Source: Clostridia bacterium | Lineage (GTDB): Bacteria > Bacillota > Clostridia > Christensenellales > Aristaeellaceae | Length of the DNA stretch: 64,000 nucleotides | Assembly: GCA_017470145.1 (NCBI GenBank) | Contig: JAFUFB010000025.1 | Span: forward strand, 124,001-188,000 | Direction: 5' to 3' | In this document: positions 17,596 to 26,634 of the stretch, piece by piece | How positions within the stretch are numbered: position 1 is the stretch's first letter | How the letters are laid out: every line of letters begins with the position of its first letter | The notes under the pieces: model-generated | The model's database searches: none | What the model saw: the letters and a program-made list of their open reading frames with translations, nothing else | Told to the model about the DNA's origin: nothing | Position numbers and translations under genes: made by a program

Positions 17596-20500
17596 ATGTA
17601 CCCTATTCTTTTTGACGAAAACGCAACCAGATGGGAATCTTTCGGCGTAGGCGTCCTATCCAGCGCGATCTCCTGCGAGGCGGAAGAAAACCGGAACGGA
17701 TCCTACGAGCTAGAGATGAAATATCCCATCAGCGGGGCCTATTATCGGGAGATCGGGCTAAGATCGCTGATCGTGGCCAAACCGAATTATGCGGACGGGC
17801 CACAACCCTTCCGGGTTTACAAAATCAGTAAACCCATCGGCGGCGTGGTAACGATCAACGCACAGCATATCAGCTACGATCTATCCGGATACGTGGCAGC
17901 GCCATTCAAGGCGGCGGGGATCCGGGACGCGATGGCGAAAATCACCAGCGCGGGAACGGTATATCCGTCACCGTGCCCATTCTCGCTTTCGACAGATATC
18001 GACGATGATAAAACCACAGAATCGAGATATCCTCAGAGCATTCGCTCCATCCTGGGCAAGGGAGACGGCAACCTGCTGGAAACCTACGGCGGAGAATGGC
18101 ATTTTGATGGGTACCGGTGCGAACTGAAGGCGGAAAGAGGCAAAGATCGAGGCGTTGCGATCCGGTACGGGAAGAACATGATCGATCTGAAGCAGGAGGA
18201 AAACAACGCGGAGGTTTGCACGGCGGTCTATCCCTACTATTTCAGCGGGGAGGACAATGTACTCATTACACTGCCAGAAAAGGTGATGCAGGTAGGGGCA
18301 GCGCAGGGATATTCCCGAGTGCTACCTGTAGACTTGACATCATACTTTGATGGGACGCCGACGGCGGAGGATCTGCGGACGGTGGCCCGGAGCTACATCG
18401 AAGTGAACAATGTCGGCGTGCCGAAAGTCAACCTGACAATCAAATTCGTAAACCAGGAAACGGAGCAGGATCGCGTCGATCTATGCGACACGGTGCAGGT
18501 ACAGTTTGATAAGCTGGGCGTATCGGCATATGCGAAGTGTATCCGGGCCAAATGGGACACGCTGAAAGAGAGATACATCGAGGCAGAGCTGGGCACACCG
18601 AAAGATAACCTGGCAGCAACGATTGTGACCATCTCCAAGGCGACGAAAGACCTGGAAACGATCCGGACAGATCTAAACGCCACCGCCGGGGAGATCAGGA
18701 CGGAGCTGGCGACGACGGATACCAATATCCGGCAGGAAATCGCATCAACCGCGCAACAGATCACGAATGATTACACCACCCTCAACACGGAAACAGGGGA
18801 AGAGCTGAGAGGCGTTATCACCCAGACAGCGGAGCAGCTGACGAGCGACTATACTGCGCTGAATACCCAGACGGGCGAAGAATTGCGGGGAACGATCACC
18901 CAGACGGCAGAGCAGCTGACGAGTGACTATACCGCATTGAACACTCAGACAGGCAACGAATTGCGAGGGACAATTAGCCAAACGGCTGAGAGACTGACAA
19001 GTGAATACACGTCCCTAAACCAGGAAACCGGTCAGGAGCTGCGGGGCGTTATCACTCAGACGGCGGAAAGCCTCACAAGCGACTACACCGCGCTAAACCA
19101 GGAAACCGGTCAGGAGCTGCGGGGCGTTATCACTCAGACGGCGGAAAGCCTCACAAGCGACTACACCGCGCTAAACCAGGAAACCGGCCAGGAGCTGCGA
19201 GGCGTTATCACCCAGACGGCGGAGAGCCTCACAAGCGACTACACCGCACTAAACTCGCAAACCGGCCAGGAGCTGCGGGGTGTTATCACCCAGACGGCGG
19301 AAAGCCTCACAAGCGATTACACCGCACTAAACTCGCAAACCGGCCAGGAGCTGCGGGGTGTTATCACCCAGACGGCGGAAAGCCTCACAAGCGATTACAC
19401 CGCACTAAACTCGCAAACCGGCCAGGAGCTGCGAGGTGTTATCACCCAGACGGCGGAAAGCCTCACGAGTGACTACACCAACAAGCTGGATGAAACAGAA
19501 AGCCATATCACCCAAACGGCGAACGAAATCAAGGCGGAGGTGAAGAACAACAAAGAGGAGCTGCAAAGCGCCATCGATGTGCAGGCTGGCAGAATCGGTC
19601 TGATTGTGGAAGGAACAGGAAACAACGCAAAGATCAAACCGGCAGAGATCGTGGCAGCCATCAATAATGGAGTAAGCACGATCAAGCTGAGCGCTGATCA
19701 TATCGATATCGATGGAATGGTCGGCAATCTTGCAACGCGCGACATAATGGCGCAATCATACACCATTTATGGATCGAAAGCCGGAAATGTGAATGTTGGA
19801 ACTGCACTCAGAGATATCGCCATTATAAAGAACGGGACAGAATACACGATAAGAAAAATCGGTTTGTTGGATACCCAATGGACGGACGTCGGAACTTTTA
19901 GCAAGGCCGCCACACTCAGTGTCGCGTATGGCGGCGATAACACGGGAGACACGGCCACGTTCACCGTCACAGGTAGCCCGGCAGAGAACTTCCCATCTGG
20001 GAACAGCGTCACCGGAACTTTTACCGTTCACCAGAGCAAAGTGGCGGCTTATATTCAAGATTACAACGGCGTTGTACGAGCCCGAATCGATAACCCGCAA
20101 TACGGGAACGGATGGACAGCGGCCCAGGGCGATGTATCCTGGCCAGGGACGAATACATCGAGCGCCATCGCTACCTTCAAAGCGCCCAGCGGCACGGTGG
20201 ACGGGACACAGGTCACAAAGAGCTATTATCTCGACATTGTGAGCAGCGGATACAGCTCGACAACGAAGGTGTACCTACGGAACCCGGACGATCAGGCGGT
20301 CGCCGCGTTGGACGTCGGCAAGGTATATGACGCCGGGAAGACAGCAGGCGCGGGAAGCGTCAAGATGGCGCTAAACACCAACACGAGTAAGATTGTGTTA
20401 TCCGAAACCGGAACGGCGACGGAGTACGCGGTAAGCGCACAGGCGGGGATAACGTACAATTCCAGCACGCACAAGTACACACCATCGGCCAGCGCTCTGG

Positions 20501-21498
20501 TAGGCGGCACGGTGATGGCGAGCAACACCGGAAGCGCCAGCGGAACAGAAGCATATGACGCAGGGTGGAAGGCGGCACATGATAAATTCAGCAGCGAAAC
20601 GTCATATAGCACGGACGATAAGCTGGAGGTGAATTATCCGCCTACGACGGTGGACGGGAGCACACTAACGAGAGAATATTACCTGACACTTGATGATGAT
20701 TACGCCTACATCCGCAACGGCAGCAGAACCGGGACAGTTGTGGCCCGCGTAACGAACACGAAGAAATCCGGGTCGGATATTACGGGACTATCAAGTTCGT
20801 GGGACGGCAACACGTTCAAGGTAAGCACGTCAACAAGTGGGACGCTGCAAAGCGCGGATTGCACGGTGACGATCTACCCGACAAGCGACAGAACGCTCGA
20901 CTATGGAGAGACGCTTACAGTAAGCGCCAGGGGAAACAATGTAGCCAGAGACAGCATCAAAATAACGGCTCCGGCAGACAGATATGCAGCAGGATATGAC
21001 TGGGGAGCGCAGATAGGAAGTTGGCTGGACTACGATGGCAGCCCTAACATACAGAGTCAAGGCCAGCTGGCATACGGATATAACATATATCTGTATTATG
21101 TTACGAGCGATTCGAAGAAACACTATAGAGCGAGGTGGGAAGTACCGCCGGATAGATGGGACAGCGCATTGACGACGGTGGCGCTTGTAAGCAATCAAGC
21201 TGTCAGCAGCAGCGCAGCTGTGTTGGGCTACGACGTTCCCCTGAGATTGGCAGCGACAAACGCCGCAGGGCAGATCATCTATTGGGGAGAGTGGAAGACG
21301 CCGCCGGATAATTCTGGAAGTGGAGGCGGGAGCGCATCGCATAGCCCAGTTGCGACGATGACATCTGGATGGACGGGGAGCATTGCAGGGAAAACAAGTT
21401 TAGGATCTATTAACGGAGCGAGTTCTGCGAGGACATATATTCTCATCAATGTAAGTTGCGGAGATAGATCAAAGGGATATTACATCACAGTGAATTAA
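17596..21498 (+). CDS. Tail-associated (prophage endopeptidase tail-like) protein with tandem repeats
   Basis: About 1300 residues, start at ATG 17596 behind AGAGGTGCAGG. Residues 1-350 are the phage minor structural/Tal N-terminal region (MYPILFDENATRWESFG..., forms the tail hub). Residues ~395-628 are nine copies of a 26-residue unit, likely forming a long helical or fibrous stalk. The rest is beta-rich, threonine/serine/glycine-rich sequence with Ig- or carbohydrate-binding-like character. Follows the distal tail gene as expected. Peptidoglycan cleavage activity is not evident. Confidence 0.8.
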   Translation: MYPILFDENATRWESFGVGVLSSAISCEAEENRNGSYELEMKYPISGAYYREIGLRSLIVAKPNYADGPQPFRVYKISKPIGGVVTINAQHISYDLSGYVAAPFKAAGIRDAMAKITSAGTVYPSPCPFSLSTDIDDDKTTESRYPQSIRSILGKGDGNLLETYGGEWHFDGYRCELKAERGKDRGVAIRYGKNMIDLKQEENNAEVCTAVYPYYFSGEDNVLITLPEKVMQVGAAQGYSRVLPVDLTSYFDGTPTAEDLRTVARSYIEVNNVGVPKVNLTIKFVNQETEQDRVDLCDTVQVQFDKLGVSAYAKCIRAKWDTLKERYIEAELGTPKDNLAATIVTISKATKDLETIRTDLNATAGEIRTELATTDTNIRQEIASTAQQITNDYTTLNTETGEELRGVITQTAEQLTSDYTALNTQTGEELRGTITQTAEQLTSDYTALNTQTGNELRGTISQTAERLTSEYTSLNQETGQELRGVITQTAESLTSDYTALNQETGQELRGVITQTAESLTSDYTALNQETGQELRGVITQTAESLTSDYTALNSQTGQELRGVITQTAESLTSDYTALNSQTGQELRGVITQTAESLTSDYTALNSQTGQELRGVITQTAESLTSDYTNKLDETESHITQTANEIKAEVKNNKEELQSAIDVQAGRIGLIVEGTGNNAKIKPAEIVAAINNGVSTIKLSADHIDIDGMVGNLATRDIMAQSYTIYGSKAGNVNVGTALRDIAIIKNGTEYTIRKIGLLDTQWTDVGTFSKAATLSVAYGGDNTGDTATFTVTGSPAENFPSGNSVTGTFTVHQSKVAAYIQDYNGVVRARIDNPQYGNGWTAAQGDVSWPGTNTSSAIATFKAPSGTVDGTQVTKSYYLDIVSSGYSSTTKVYLRNPDDQAVAALDVGKVYDAGKTAGAGSVKMALNTNTSKIVLSETGTATEYAVSAQAGITYNSSTHKYTPSASALVGGTVMASNTGSASGTEAYDAGWKAAHDKFSSETSYSTDDKLEVNYPPTTVDGSTLTREYYLTLDDDYAYIRNGSRTGTVVARVTNTKKSGSDITGLSSSWDGNTFKVSTSTSGTLQSADCTVTIYPTSDRTLDYGETLTVSARGNNVARDSIKITAPADRYAAGYDWGAQIGSWLDYDGSPNIQSQGQLAYGYNIYLYYVTSDSKKHYRARWEVPPDRWDSALTTVALVSNQAVSSSAAVLGYDVPLRLAATNAAGQIIYWGEWKTPPDNSGSGGGSASHSPVATMTSGWTGSIAGKTSLGSINGASSARTYILINVSCGDRSKGYYITVN
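18778..19479 (+). repeat. Nine tandem 78-bp repeats inside the tail gene
   Basis: Nine in-frame units of 26 codons, consensus ALNxQTGQELRGVITQTAES then LTSDYT. Copies 4-9 are nearly identical in DNA while copies 1-3 have diverged, which points to recent expansion by unequal recombination at the 3' side. Confidence 0.95.
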
Positions 21499-21514
21499 CA
21501 AGGAGGACAACAAA

Positions 21515-21805
21515 ATGAACACTCAAGTAACTCTACAGACCACCATCGACCTGATCAACAAAGCCATGGTAAACACGCAGAATCTCCAGCTGCAGCCGAC
21601 GGAACACAACGTAAACCTTATCGCGGAGAGCCTGAAAAGCCTCCGGAGCGTGGCGGCGATTGTGAATGATCTGTTTGCAACGGTCAAAATGTATGAGGAC
21701 AAGGCGAAGGGCGAGCCTCAGCTGATCGTCGAACAGGGCGAGCCGGAACCGGCAGAAGGAGAACATATCATCCAGCTGCAGGCGGAAGCCAGGGACAAAA
21801 TGTGA
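21515..21805 (+). CDS. Small baseplate-region protein, unknown
   Basis: A 96-residue protein with an AAGGAGG RBS. The first ~65 residues are helical (TTIDLINKAMVNTQNLQL..., LIAESLKSLRSVAAIVNDLF) and the tail is acidic. It lies between the large tail protein and the BppU-like gene. No family recognised. Confidence 0.6.
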   Translation: MNTQVTLQTTIDLINKAMVNTQNLQLQPTEHNVNLIAESLKSLRSVAAIVNDLFATVKMYEDKAKGEPQLIVEQGEPEPAEGEHIIQLQAEARDKM

Positions 21806-21818
21806 AGGAGAGGGCAAG

Positions 21819-22577
21819 ATGGCAGTATTCGAAAAGTGGCTAAAGAACGACTTGAAAAAGCCAGTCACGGTGGAGCGCCTGGGTGGGAACATCTTTTCCA
21901 GGGACATCGGCGCCAACCGGATCGGCGTCATTATCACAGACGATGGCGCAGAGGCTTCCATCACCGGGGACGTTACCGGATACGTTATCCGGGCAGACGG
22001 CGAGACGGTGATCGTCAGCGGAACGCTCGACGGCAACAGGGCCAGCATCATCCTGCCCGCGGAATGTTACGCCATTGTCGGGATCATCAGCATCGTTATC
22101 AAAGTCGGCTCCACAACGGTGGGCGCCTGCACGGGCCACGTATATCAGACATCGACGGATGCGATCGTGGATCCTGGGCAGGTTATCCCATCCGTCGAGG
22201 AACTGCTGGAAAAGATTTCCATCCTCAATAGCGAGATCGGCGACGCCGAAGCCTGGGCCGTTGGCCAGCGGGGCGGGGTGGACGTCGGGGAAGATGATCC
22301 GGCGTACCAGAACAACGCGAAGTATTATGCACAGAAGACGGCGGAGGATCGGACATCCACCAGCGGGGCGAGCCAGGCGGTGCAGCAGTACGCCAACGCA
22401 GCGGCCCGGAGTGCTGAGCAGGCTGCGGGCAGCGCAAGCGCGGCAGGGATGGCCCAGGAGGCTGCGGAGAAGGCGGAGGCGGATGTATTGGCCGCAATCG
22501 TGGCAGCACAGGGAAACGACCTGCTGCGGATGGACGAGAATGGAGATTTCTACATCCTGGAAGAAACGGACGATTAA
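21819..22577 (+). CDS. BppU-like upper baseplate protein
   Basis: A 252-residue protein. The N-terminal ~115 residues (DGAEASITGDVTGYVIRADG, then SIILPAECYAIVGIISIVIKV) match the BppU N-domain that docks fibres on lactococcal-type baseplates. The middle is an alanine/glutamate coiled coil and the last residues DENGDFYILEE form a small strand. It directly precedes the receptor-binding gene and probably anchors it. Confidence 0.75.
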   Translation: MAVFEKWLKNDLKKPVTVERLGGNIFSRDIGANRIGVIITDDGAEASITGDVTGYVIRADGETVIVSGTLDGNRASIILPAECYAIVGIISIVIKVGSTTVGACTGHVYQTSTDAIVDPGQVIPSVEELLEKISILNSEIGDAEAWAVGQRGGVDVGEDDPAYQNNAKYYAQKTAEDRTSTSGASQAVQQYANAAARSAEQAAGSASAAGMAQEAAEKAEADVLAAIVAAQGNDLLRMDENGDFYILEETDD

Positions 22578-22598
22578 AGAAGGGAGCGAGAAAACGAG

Positions 22599-24314
22599 AT
22601 GGGAACCAAAAAGAACTACGGCGTAAACAACCAGCTGGAGCGCATCGCTAACGCCCTGGAGGCTCAAGCGGGGAGCGTATCGGCGGCGGTGCTGGACGCG
22701 GCTTTCAGCGGCAGCATCGACGGAACGAACACGACGGCGCTATTCCGCCGGTGGTGGCGGCTGGCTTGCGATCTGATCGCTCGCAACGAGGGCGAGATCG
22801 ACCGCTACGCTCTCCTCACCCGCTGGTTCACGCTGATCGGCGAAGCCTGGGGGGACAAAATCTACACCCTGCGGGGGCCAGACTATCGGGTATCGAACGG
22901 CAACACCGCTTTGACCCCCATGGCCGACCTGGCGGGGAAAGAGGCGGCTCCTCTCTGCACGGAGGTATCCGCCAACGAATTCCACTGGATGGACGAAGAC
23001 CCGATGTACTGGTATGTCCGGTTCAACGGCATCAGCAAGGCAGACGGGACGATGGACATCAAGGCCGTGGAAGGGATCGACGATGAATTCGACATCACGG
23101 GGAACCTGGCCCCGGTATACACCGGAAGCATCGGGCTGTGGCACATCCGTTTCACCGACGGGAGCTACGAATACCACACCCGGGCAACGCGGCAGGGCGG
23201 CGGGATGTATCCCTACGAGAGCGACGTGGCCCCGGACGGAACGCACCGGGCGATGCACTGGGAGGCGACCTTCGGCGGGAGCCTGACGAAGGATGGGAAG
23301 CTGACCAGCGGCAGCGGATACGGCAAAGGATGGGAGCGGAACGAGAACACCACCGCCATCAGCAGGAGCGCGAACAACGGCATCAGCGACGCCCGGAAGA
23401 TGGGGGCCTACGAGGGCCTATACAGCGACACGGAGAGATGCCACCTGCTGGACGAATGGCAATTCCGCCACTATAACCTGGAGAACAGCGGCATCCTGGA
23501 GGGCTGCACGAGCTACAACTATGATTACGTTGTCAGCGTGGCGGAGGAGGATGTCACCAGCGTGGTACTGACCACGGCACAGGGGGCGAACATCGTCATG
23601 GGCAGCTTCCTGGACGTGGGCGAAGCGGCGAGAGACGGAAAGATTGCCCGGGGCAACGTGATCGGCATCGAGAGCGTCACCATCGACGGGACGGCCTACA
23701 CGCGAGTGACCCTGGACGTGGCTGCCCCCTTCACCACCACGGCGGAAAGCCACGTATGCACCCTGCCCTGGACACCTGGCAGCACGGAGCGGCTCCCGGG
23801 CCACAAGGACGGCAGCCTGTACAACGTGACGAACGGCAAGACCCCGGCGCGGATCGGCGGGATCGAGGTGATCGATGGGGCGTATGCCATCGGGCTTGAC
23901 CCGCTATGGAACAGCGACTGGAACGCAGACCGCGACCCGAAGAGCATCTACAGCGTATACGTAGTGCGGGACGCGACAAAGCAGGGCGGGAGCATTAGCG
24001 CCAGCCACACGCTGGTAGGAACCTTCACGGGGTCGAACTCTGGATGGCAATATCCGAGGCACTTCCAAATCCGCAAGGACGATATGCTGATGCCGGAAGG
24101 ATTCCCCGGAAGCGGCAGCACGTACCTGAAGTCGGCCTTCGGTTTCGGTGGCGGCTCCGGCGTGCGCACGCCCTGGCTGTTTGCGGATCTCGGCAATGGG
24201 GCTAATGCGGGCTTGGCCTGTGCGAGTGGCAGCCTTGCGCCCTCGAGCGCGTACTGGCATGGCCGCTCCCGGCTTTCGGGTTCTGGGAAGACGCGGGGTG
24301 AATGGGCGGCGTAA
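22599..24314 (+). CDS. DGR-diversified receptor-binding (tail/baseplate) protein
   Basis: A 571-residue protein starting behind GAAGGGAGCG. The N-terminal ~100 residues are helical and probably attach to the baseplate; the centre is beta-rich and aromatic. Residues ~512-560 are encoded by the variable repeat and resemble the C-type-lectin/formylglycine-type fold of DGR targets (GVRTPWLF, then GLACASG, then WHGRSR). Changed residues include Gly, Asp, Ser, Leu, Tyr and His where the template encodes Asn or Thr. Known DGR target proteins of this place mediate host receptor binding, so tropism switching is the likely result; that part is inference. Confidence 0.88.
   Translation: MGTKKNYGVNNQLERIANALEAQAGSVSAAVLDAAFSGSIDGTNTTALFRRWWRLACDLIARNEGEIDRYALLTRWFTLIGEAWGDKIYTLRGPDYRVSNGNTALTPMADLAGKEAAPLCTEVSANEFHWMDEDPMYWYVRFNGISKADGTMDIKAVEGIDDEFDITGNLAPVYTGSIGLWHIRFTDGSYEYHTRATRQGGGMYPYESDVAPDGTHRAMHWEATFGGSLTKDGKLTSGSGYGKGWERNENTTAISRSANNGISDARKMGAYEGLYSDTERCHLLDEWQFRHYNLENSGILEGCTSYNYDYVVSVAEEDVTSVVLTTAQGANIVMGSFLDVGEAARDGKIARGNVIGIESVTIDGTAYTRVTLDVAAPFTTTAESHVCTLPWTPGSTERLPGHKDGSLYNVTNGKTPARIGGIEVIDGAYAIGLDPLWNSDWNADRDPKSIYSVYVVRDATKQGGSISASHTLVGTFTGSNSGWQYPRHFQIRKDDMLMPEGFPGSGSTYLKSAFGFGGGSGVRTPWLFADLGNGANAGLACASGSLAPSSAYWHGRSRLSGSGKTRGEWAA
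24131..24279 (+). repeat. DGR variable repeat (VR)
   Basis: 149 bases in the 3' end of the receptor-binding gene, aligned without gaps to the template repeat 474 bases downstream. 19 mismatches, all at positions where the template has A (replaced by G, C or T); the other 119 non-A positions are identical. Homology ends at TTCGG, 35 bases before the stop codon. Confidence 0.95.
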
Positions 24315-24328
24315 GCCGACCAGAGGGG

Positions 24329-24376
24329 GAGCATCCCCTTTGACCTCCGGTGGAGGAAATTTCAAGGGGGATGCTC
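24329..24376. repeat. Inverted repeat after the VR (candidate homing hairpin/cruciform)
   Basis: Left arm 24329-24343 and right arm 24362-24376 pair over 14 of 15 bases (GAGCATCCCCTTTGA against its complement), with a second hairpin CCTCC-GGT-GGAGG inside. It lies 50 bases after the VR. Several DGRs have such a structure just past the VR, where it boosts retrohoming. No T-run, so a terminator is less likely. Confidence 0.75.
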
Positions 24377-24555
24377 TCACCCGAAACAAGCGAGCTGTCC
24401 AGTGGACAGTCGCGTAGATTGAGGGTGCGGATAAGGCCCCTACCAACTAAACCAACAACCACCATAACGGTGAAGCCACCGAAAGGCAGCTGCGCCTCAA
24501 AGCAGCATCCAACAAGGCACAGAAACATGGGCATGGGAAGGACATGCCAAAGGCC

Positions 24556-24582
24556 CTCCGGGGACGGGAAACCGCCCCGGAG
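24556..24582 (+). repeat. Hairpin just upstream of the template repeat
   Basis: CTCCGGGG and CCCCGGAG form a perfect 8-bp stem with an 11-base loop, 22 bases before the template repeat. Probably part of the DGR RNA fold. Confidence 0.6.
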
Positions 24583-24604
24583 CGGCCCAAGGGTTTGATC
24601 GTGT

Positions 24605-24753
24605 GTCGGCCTTCAATTTCAATGGCAGCTCCGGCGTACGCACGCCCTGGCTGTTTGCGAATCTCAACAATGGGGCTAATGCGGGCTTGGCCTGTGCGAA
24701 TGGCAACAATACGCCCTCGAACGCGAACTGGAATGGCCGCTCCCGGAATTCGG
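24605..24753 (+). repeat. DGR template repeat (TR)
   Basis: 149 bases that are the unmutated source of the variable repeat. It holds 30 adenines, most in AAY (Asn) codons when read in the target frame; 19 of the 30 differ in the VR. AAY-rich design is a hallmark of DGR templates because mutated A's give varied side chains without stop codons. Confidence 0.95.
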
Positions 24754-25051
24754 CAAGGCGAAGGGAGAAACCAGCTCTCTCGCCGGAAATAAGATGCCAA
24801 TGGGCATCCAATACGCGATCAAATCCGCGAAATGAAAATCGGTTTATCCCAGCACTGAGAAATCAGGGGCGGCGGAAAAGCCACCGCTCGCGGCGAGTAG
24901 AAGAGAGCTTGCGCCTGCGGCCCCCAAGGGGCGAAGAGCCAAAGACCGGGGAGAACCGTCCAAAGGACAGGCTAACCGAAAACCGCTGAAGCCACACCGA
25001 AAGCGCACAACCCGAAAGGGAAGACATAAGCCAAAGGGGAAAGGACAAGGA

Positions 25052-26386
25052 TTGAAGCAGCGATATCGAGAACTGGACAGGGATTTATGCTACGCGGCGG
25101 TAGAGAAATGCTTTGACGGCAAATGGAACCGGAACGATGTGCTGACGGACATCGAAGAATGGACGGGGTACAGCCGGAACCAAATCCGGGAATACAAGAT
25201 CGACCACCCGGGGCACGAATTCCCCATCAAGTACGCCATACTGGACGAAAGGGCCGACGCGCTGATGGACATGATCCGGGAGATCGAAAGGGGCATTGAC
25301 CCAGACTTCGACCTTGTAAAAATCCACAGGCGAGCTGACGCGGCCACTGGGAAGATGCGAGACATCGCATATCTGTGCATACGGATGCAGCTATTAGGGC
25401 ACTGCCTACAGCTGGGGCTGGAACCGCTGCTGAAGGCCAGAATCCTCCCCTGCCAGCACGCCAGCCTACCGGGCCGAGGGCCGACAAGGCTGGTACGCCA
25501 GGTAAGGCGGCTACTGCGGAAGCGGCACATCAAATACTTTCGGAAGACGGACTGCAAGAACGCCTACGGCAGCACGATGTACGGGGACGTGATTGAGATC
25601 ATCCGGGGAGAGATACCGGACGCGACATGGATCCTCCGGGGACTGGAAGTCATGGCCCGGTACGCTCCGGGCGGGCATCTGATCATCGGCGGATTTCTGG
25701 ACGCTTGGCTATTCAACCTGGTGATGAGCTACGCCATCCGGGAAGCGTTGAGTGCAGCCGGGAAACGGCGGGGACAGCGAATCCGCATGGTGGCGGGATG
25801 CGCGGGCTACATGGACGACGTGGTTTTCATGAGCGGGAGCAAGAAGGGCCTGAAGGAAGGGACGAAGATATGCGGGGCATACCTTCTGGACGGGTTCGGC
25901 ATCCAGAGCAAGCACACGACGGGCACGATCCGGCTGATGGAGCGGGAGGAGGAACGGAAACGCAAGGCCCGGGCCAGCCCCGCCGGGAGAGGATGCCCGG
26001 CCATCGACGTGGCAGGATACCGCATCAGCCGGACACACTGCCGGATGCGGGGAAGAAACGCGAAACGGACGAGGAGGAGCTACCTGCGAGCCTGGAGGGA
26101 ATACCGGGAAACGGGAACCATCGGGCGGCAGCGGGCAGCGCAGATCATCAGCCGGAACGGGATCATCCAAGGGGCGGACAGCTACCGATTCATGGAGAAA
26201 TACCAGGTGGTTACGCTGCGGCGGATGGCCCGAAAGATCATGGGATACTGGGGACGAAAACAGGAACGAGCAAGAAAGGAGATCATGCAAGATGCTGTGG
26301 AGAAATACAGAAAGCACAGAGAGACCCTCGAAGGTGACCATTGGAACTATGCCGGAGGGAAACCGATTCGTGCGGCTGGCGGATAA
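25052..26386 (+). CDS. DGR reverse transcriptase
   Basis: A 444-residue reverse transcriptase starting at TTG behind GGGAAAGGACAAGG. Motifs: GRGP (141-144), the RT3 aspartate in KTDCKNAYG (D167), RT4 IIGGFLDAWLFN (211-222), the catalytic YMDD (253-256), thumb-proximal IDVAGYRIS (318-326). It copies the template RNA with adenine-specific errors into the VR. RT4 in DGR enzymes normally reads IGxxxSQ; here the last two are D-A. Residues 1-110 are an N-terminal extension lacking a recognised domain. The 3' end overlaps the next gene by 95 bases. Confidence 0.92.
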   Translation: MKQRYRELDRDLCYAAVEKCFDGKWNRNDVLTDIEEWTGYSRNQIREYKIDHPGHEFPIKYAILDERADALMDMIREIERGIDPDFDLVKIHRRADAATGKMRDIAYLCIRMQLLGHCLQLGLEPLLKARILPCQHASLPGRGPTRLVRQVRRLLRKRHIKYFRKTDCKNAYGSTMYGDVIEIIRGEIPDATWILRGLEVMARYAPGGHLIIGGFLDAWLFNLVMSYAIREALSAAGKRRGQRIRMVAGCAGYMDDVVFMSGSKKGLKEGTKICGAYLLDGFGIQSKHTTGTIRLMEREEERKRKARASPAGRGCPAIDVAGYRISRTHCRMRGRNAKRTRRSYLRAWREYRETGTIGRQRAAQIISRNGIIQGADSYRFMEKYQVVTLRRMARKIMGYWGRKQERARKEIMQDAVEKYRKHRETLEGDHWNYAGGKPIRAAGG

Positions 26387-26621
26387 CATCCGGGAAGAGA
26401 TGCGGACGGAAGCGGGCGGCGAAGAGGGACAGGCCACGGAGCAGAAGGTATACATCTACGACGAGGTGCAATTCGAGCTGGAAGCCGAACGGGAAGAAAC
26501 CGAGAGGGACATCAAGCGGGACTTCGAAGGCTGGTGGGAATACGGCAGCCAGGAGGAGAGCGGCGAGCCGACGCTGGAGGAACGGGTGGCGGCGATTGAG
26601 GACTTTTTGCTGGAGATGTAA
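26292..26621 (+). CDS. Small acidic phage protein downstream of the RT
   Basis: A 109-residue protein beginning inside the RT gene, with AAAGGAG 10 bases before its ATG. It is strongly acidic in the second half (ELEAEREETERD...). The sequence EGNRFVRLADNIREEM and the C-terminal LEERVAAIEDFLLEM suggest helices. It has no Avd-like basic four-helix signature. Small acidic proteins of this kind are common between tail fibre and lysis genes. Function unknown. Confidence 0.65.
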   Translation: MLWRNTESTERPSKVTIGTMPEGNRFVRLADNIREEMRTEAGGEEGQATEQKVYIYDEVQFELEAEREETERDIKRDFEGWWEYGSQEESGEPTLEERVAAIEDFLLEM

Positions 26622-26634
26622 GGAGGGGTGAAGG

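Larger units (their letters stand above)
24315..25051 (+). ncRNA. DGR non-coding region: VR-distal hairpin, template repeat and TR-RT spacer
   Basis: 737 bases between the target stop and the reverse transcriptase start. The order is an inverted repeat, ~180 bases, a hairpin, the template repeat and a 298-base spacer rich in short hairpins (for example GTCCAAAGGAC near 24958). In studied DGRs the TR transcript with its 3' spacer is the structured RNA copied by the RT. Exact RNA ends cannot be seen. Open frames here, including one through the template repeat, are chance readings. Confidence 0.75.

Noticed and set aside
18778-19479. Repeat array as CRISPR
   Set aside because: Units are contiguous, in frame and coding, without spacers.
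24350-24598. Possible Avd gene upstream of the TR
   Set aside because: 82 residues, poor start, no helical basic pattern; overlaps two hairpins.
24603-24989. Open frame reading through the template repeat
   Set aside because: It follows the target frame only because the TR copies coding sequence; it has no RBS and its tail is arginine-rich low-complexity sequence typical of chance frames.
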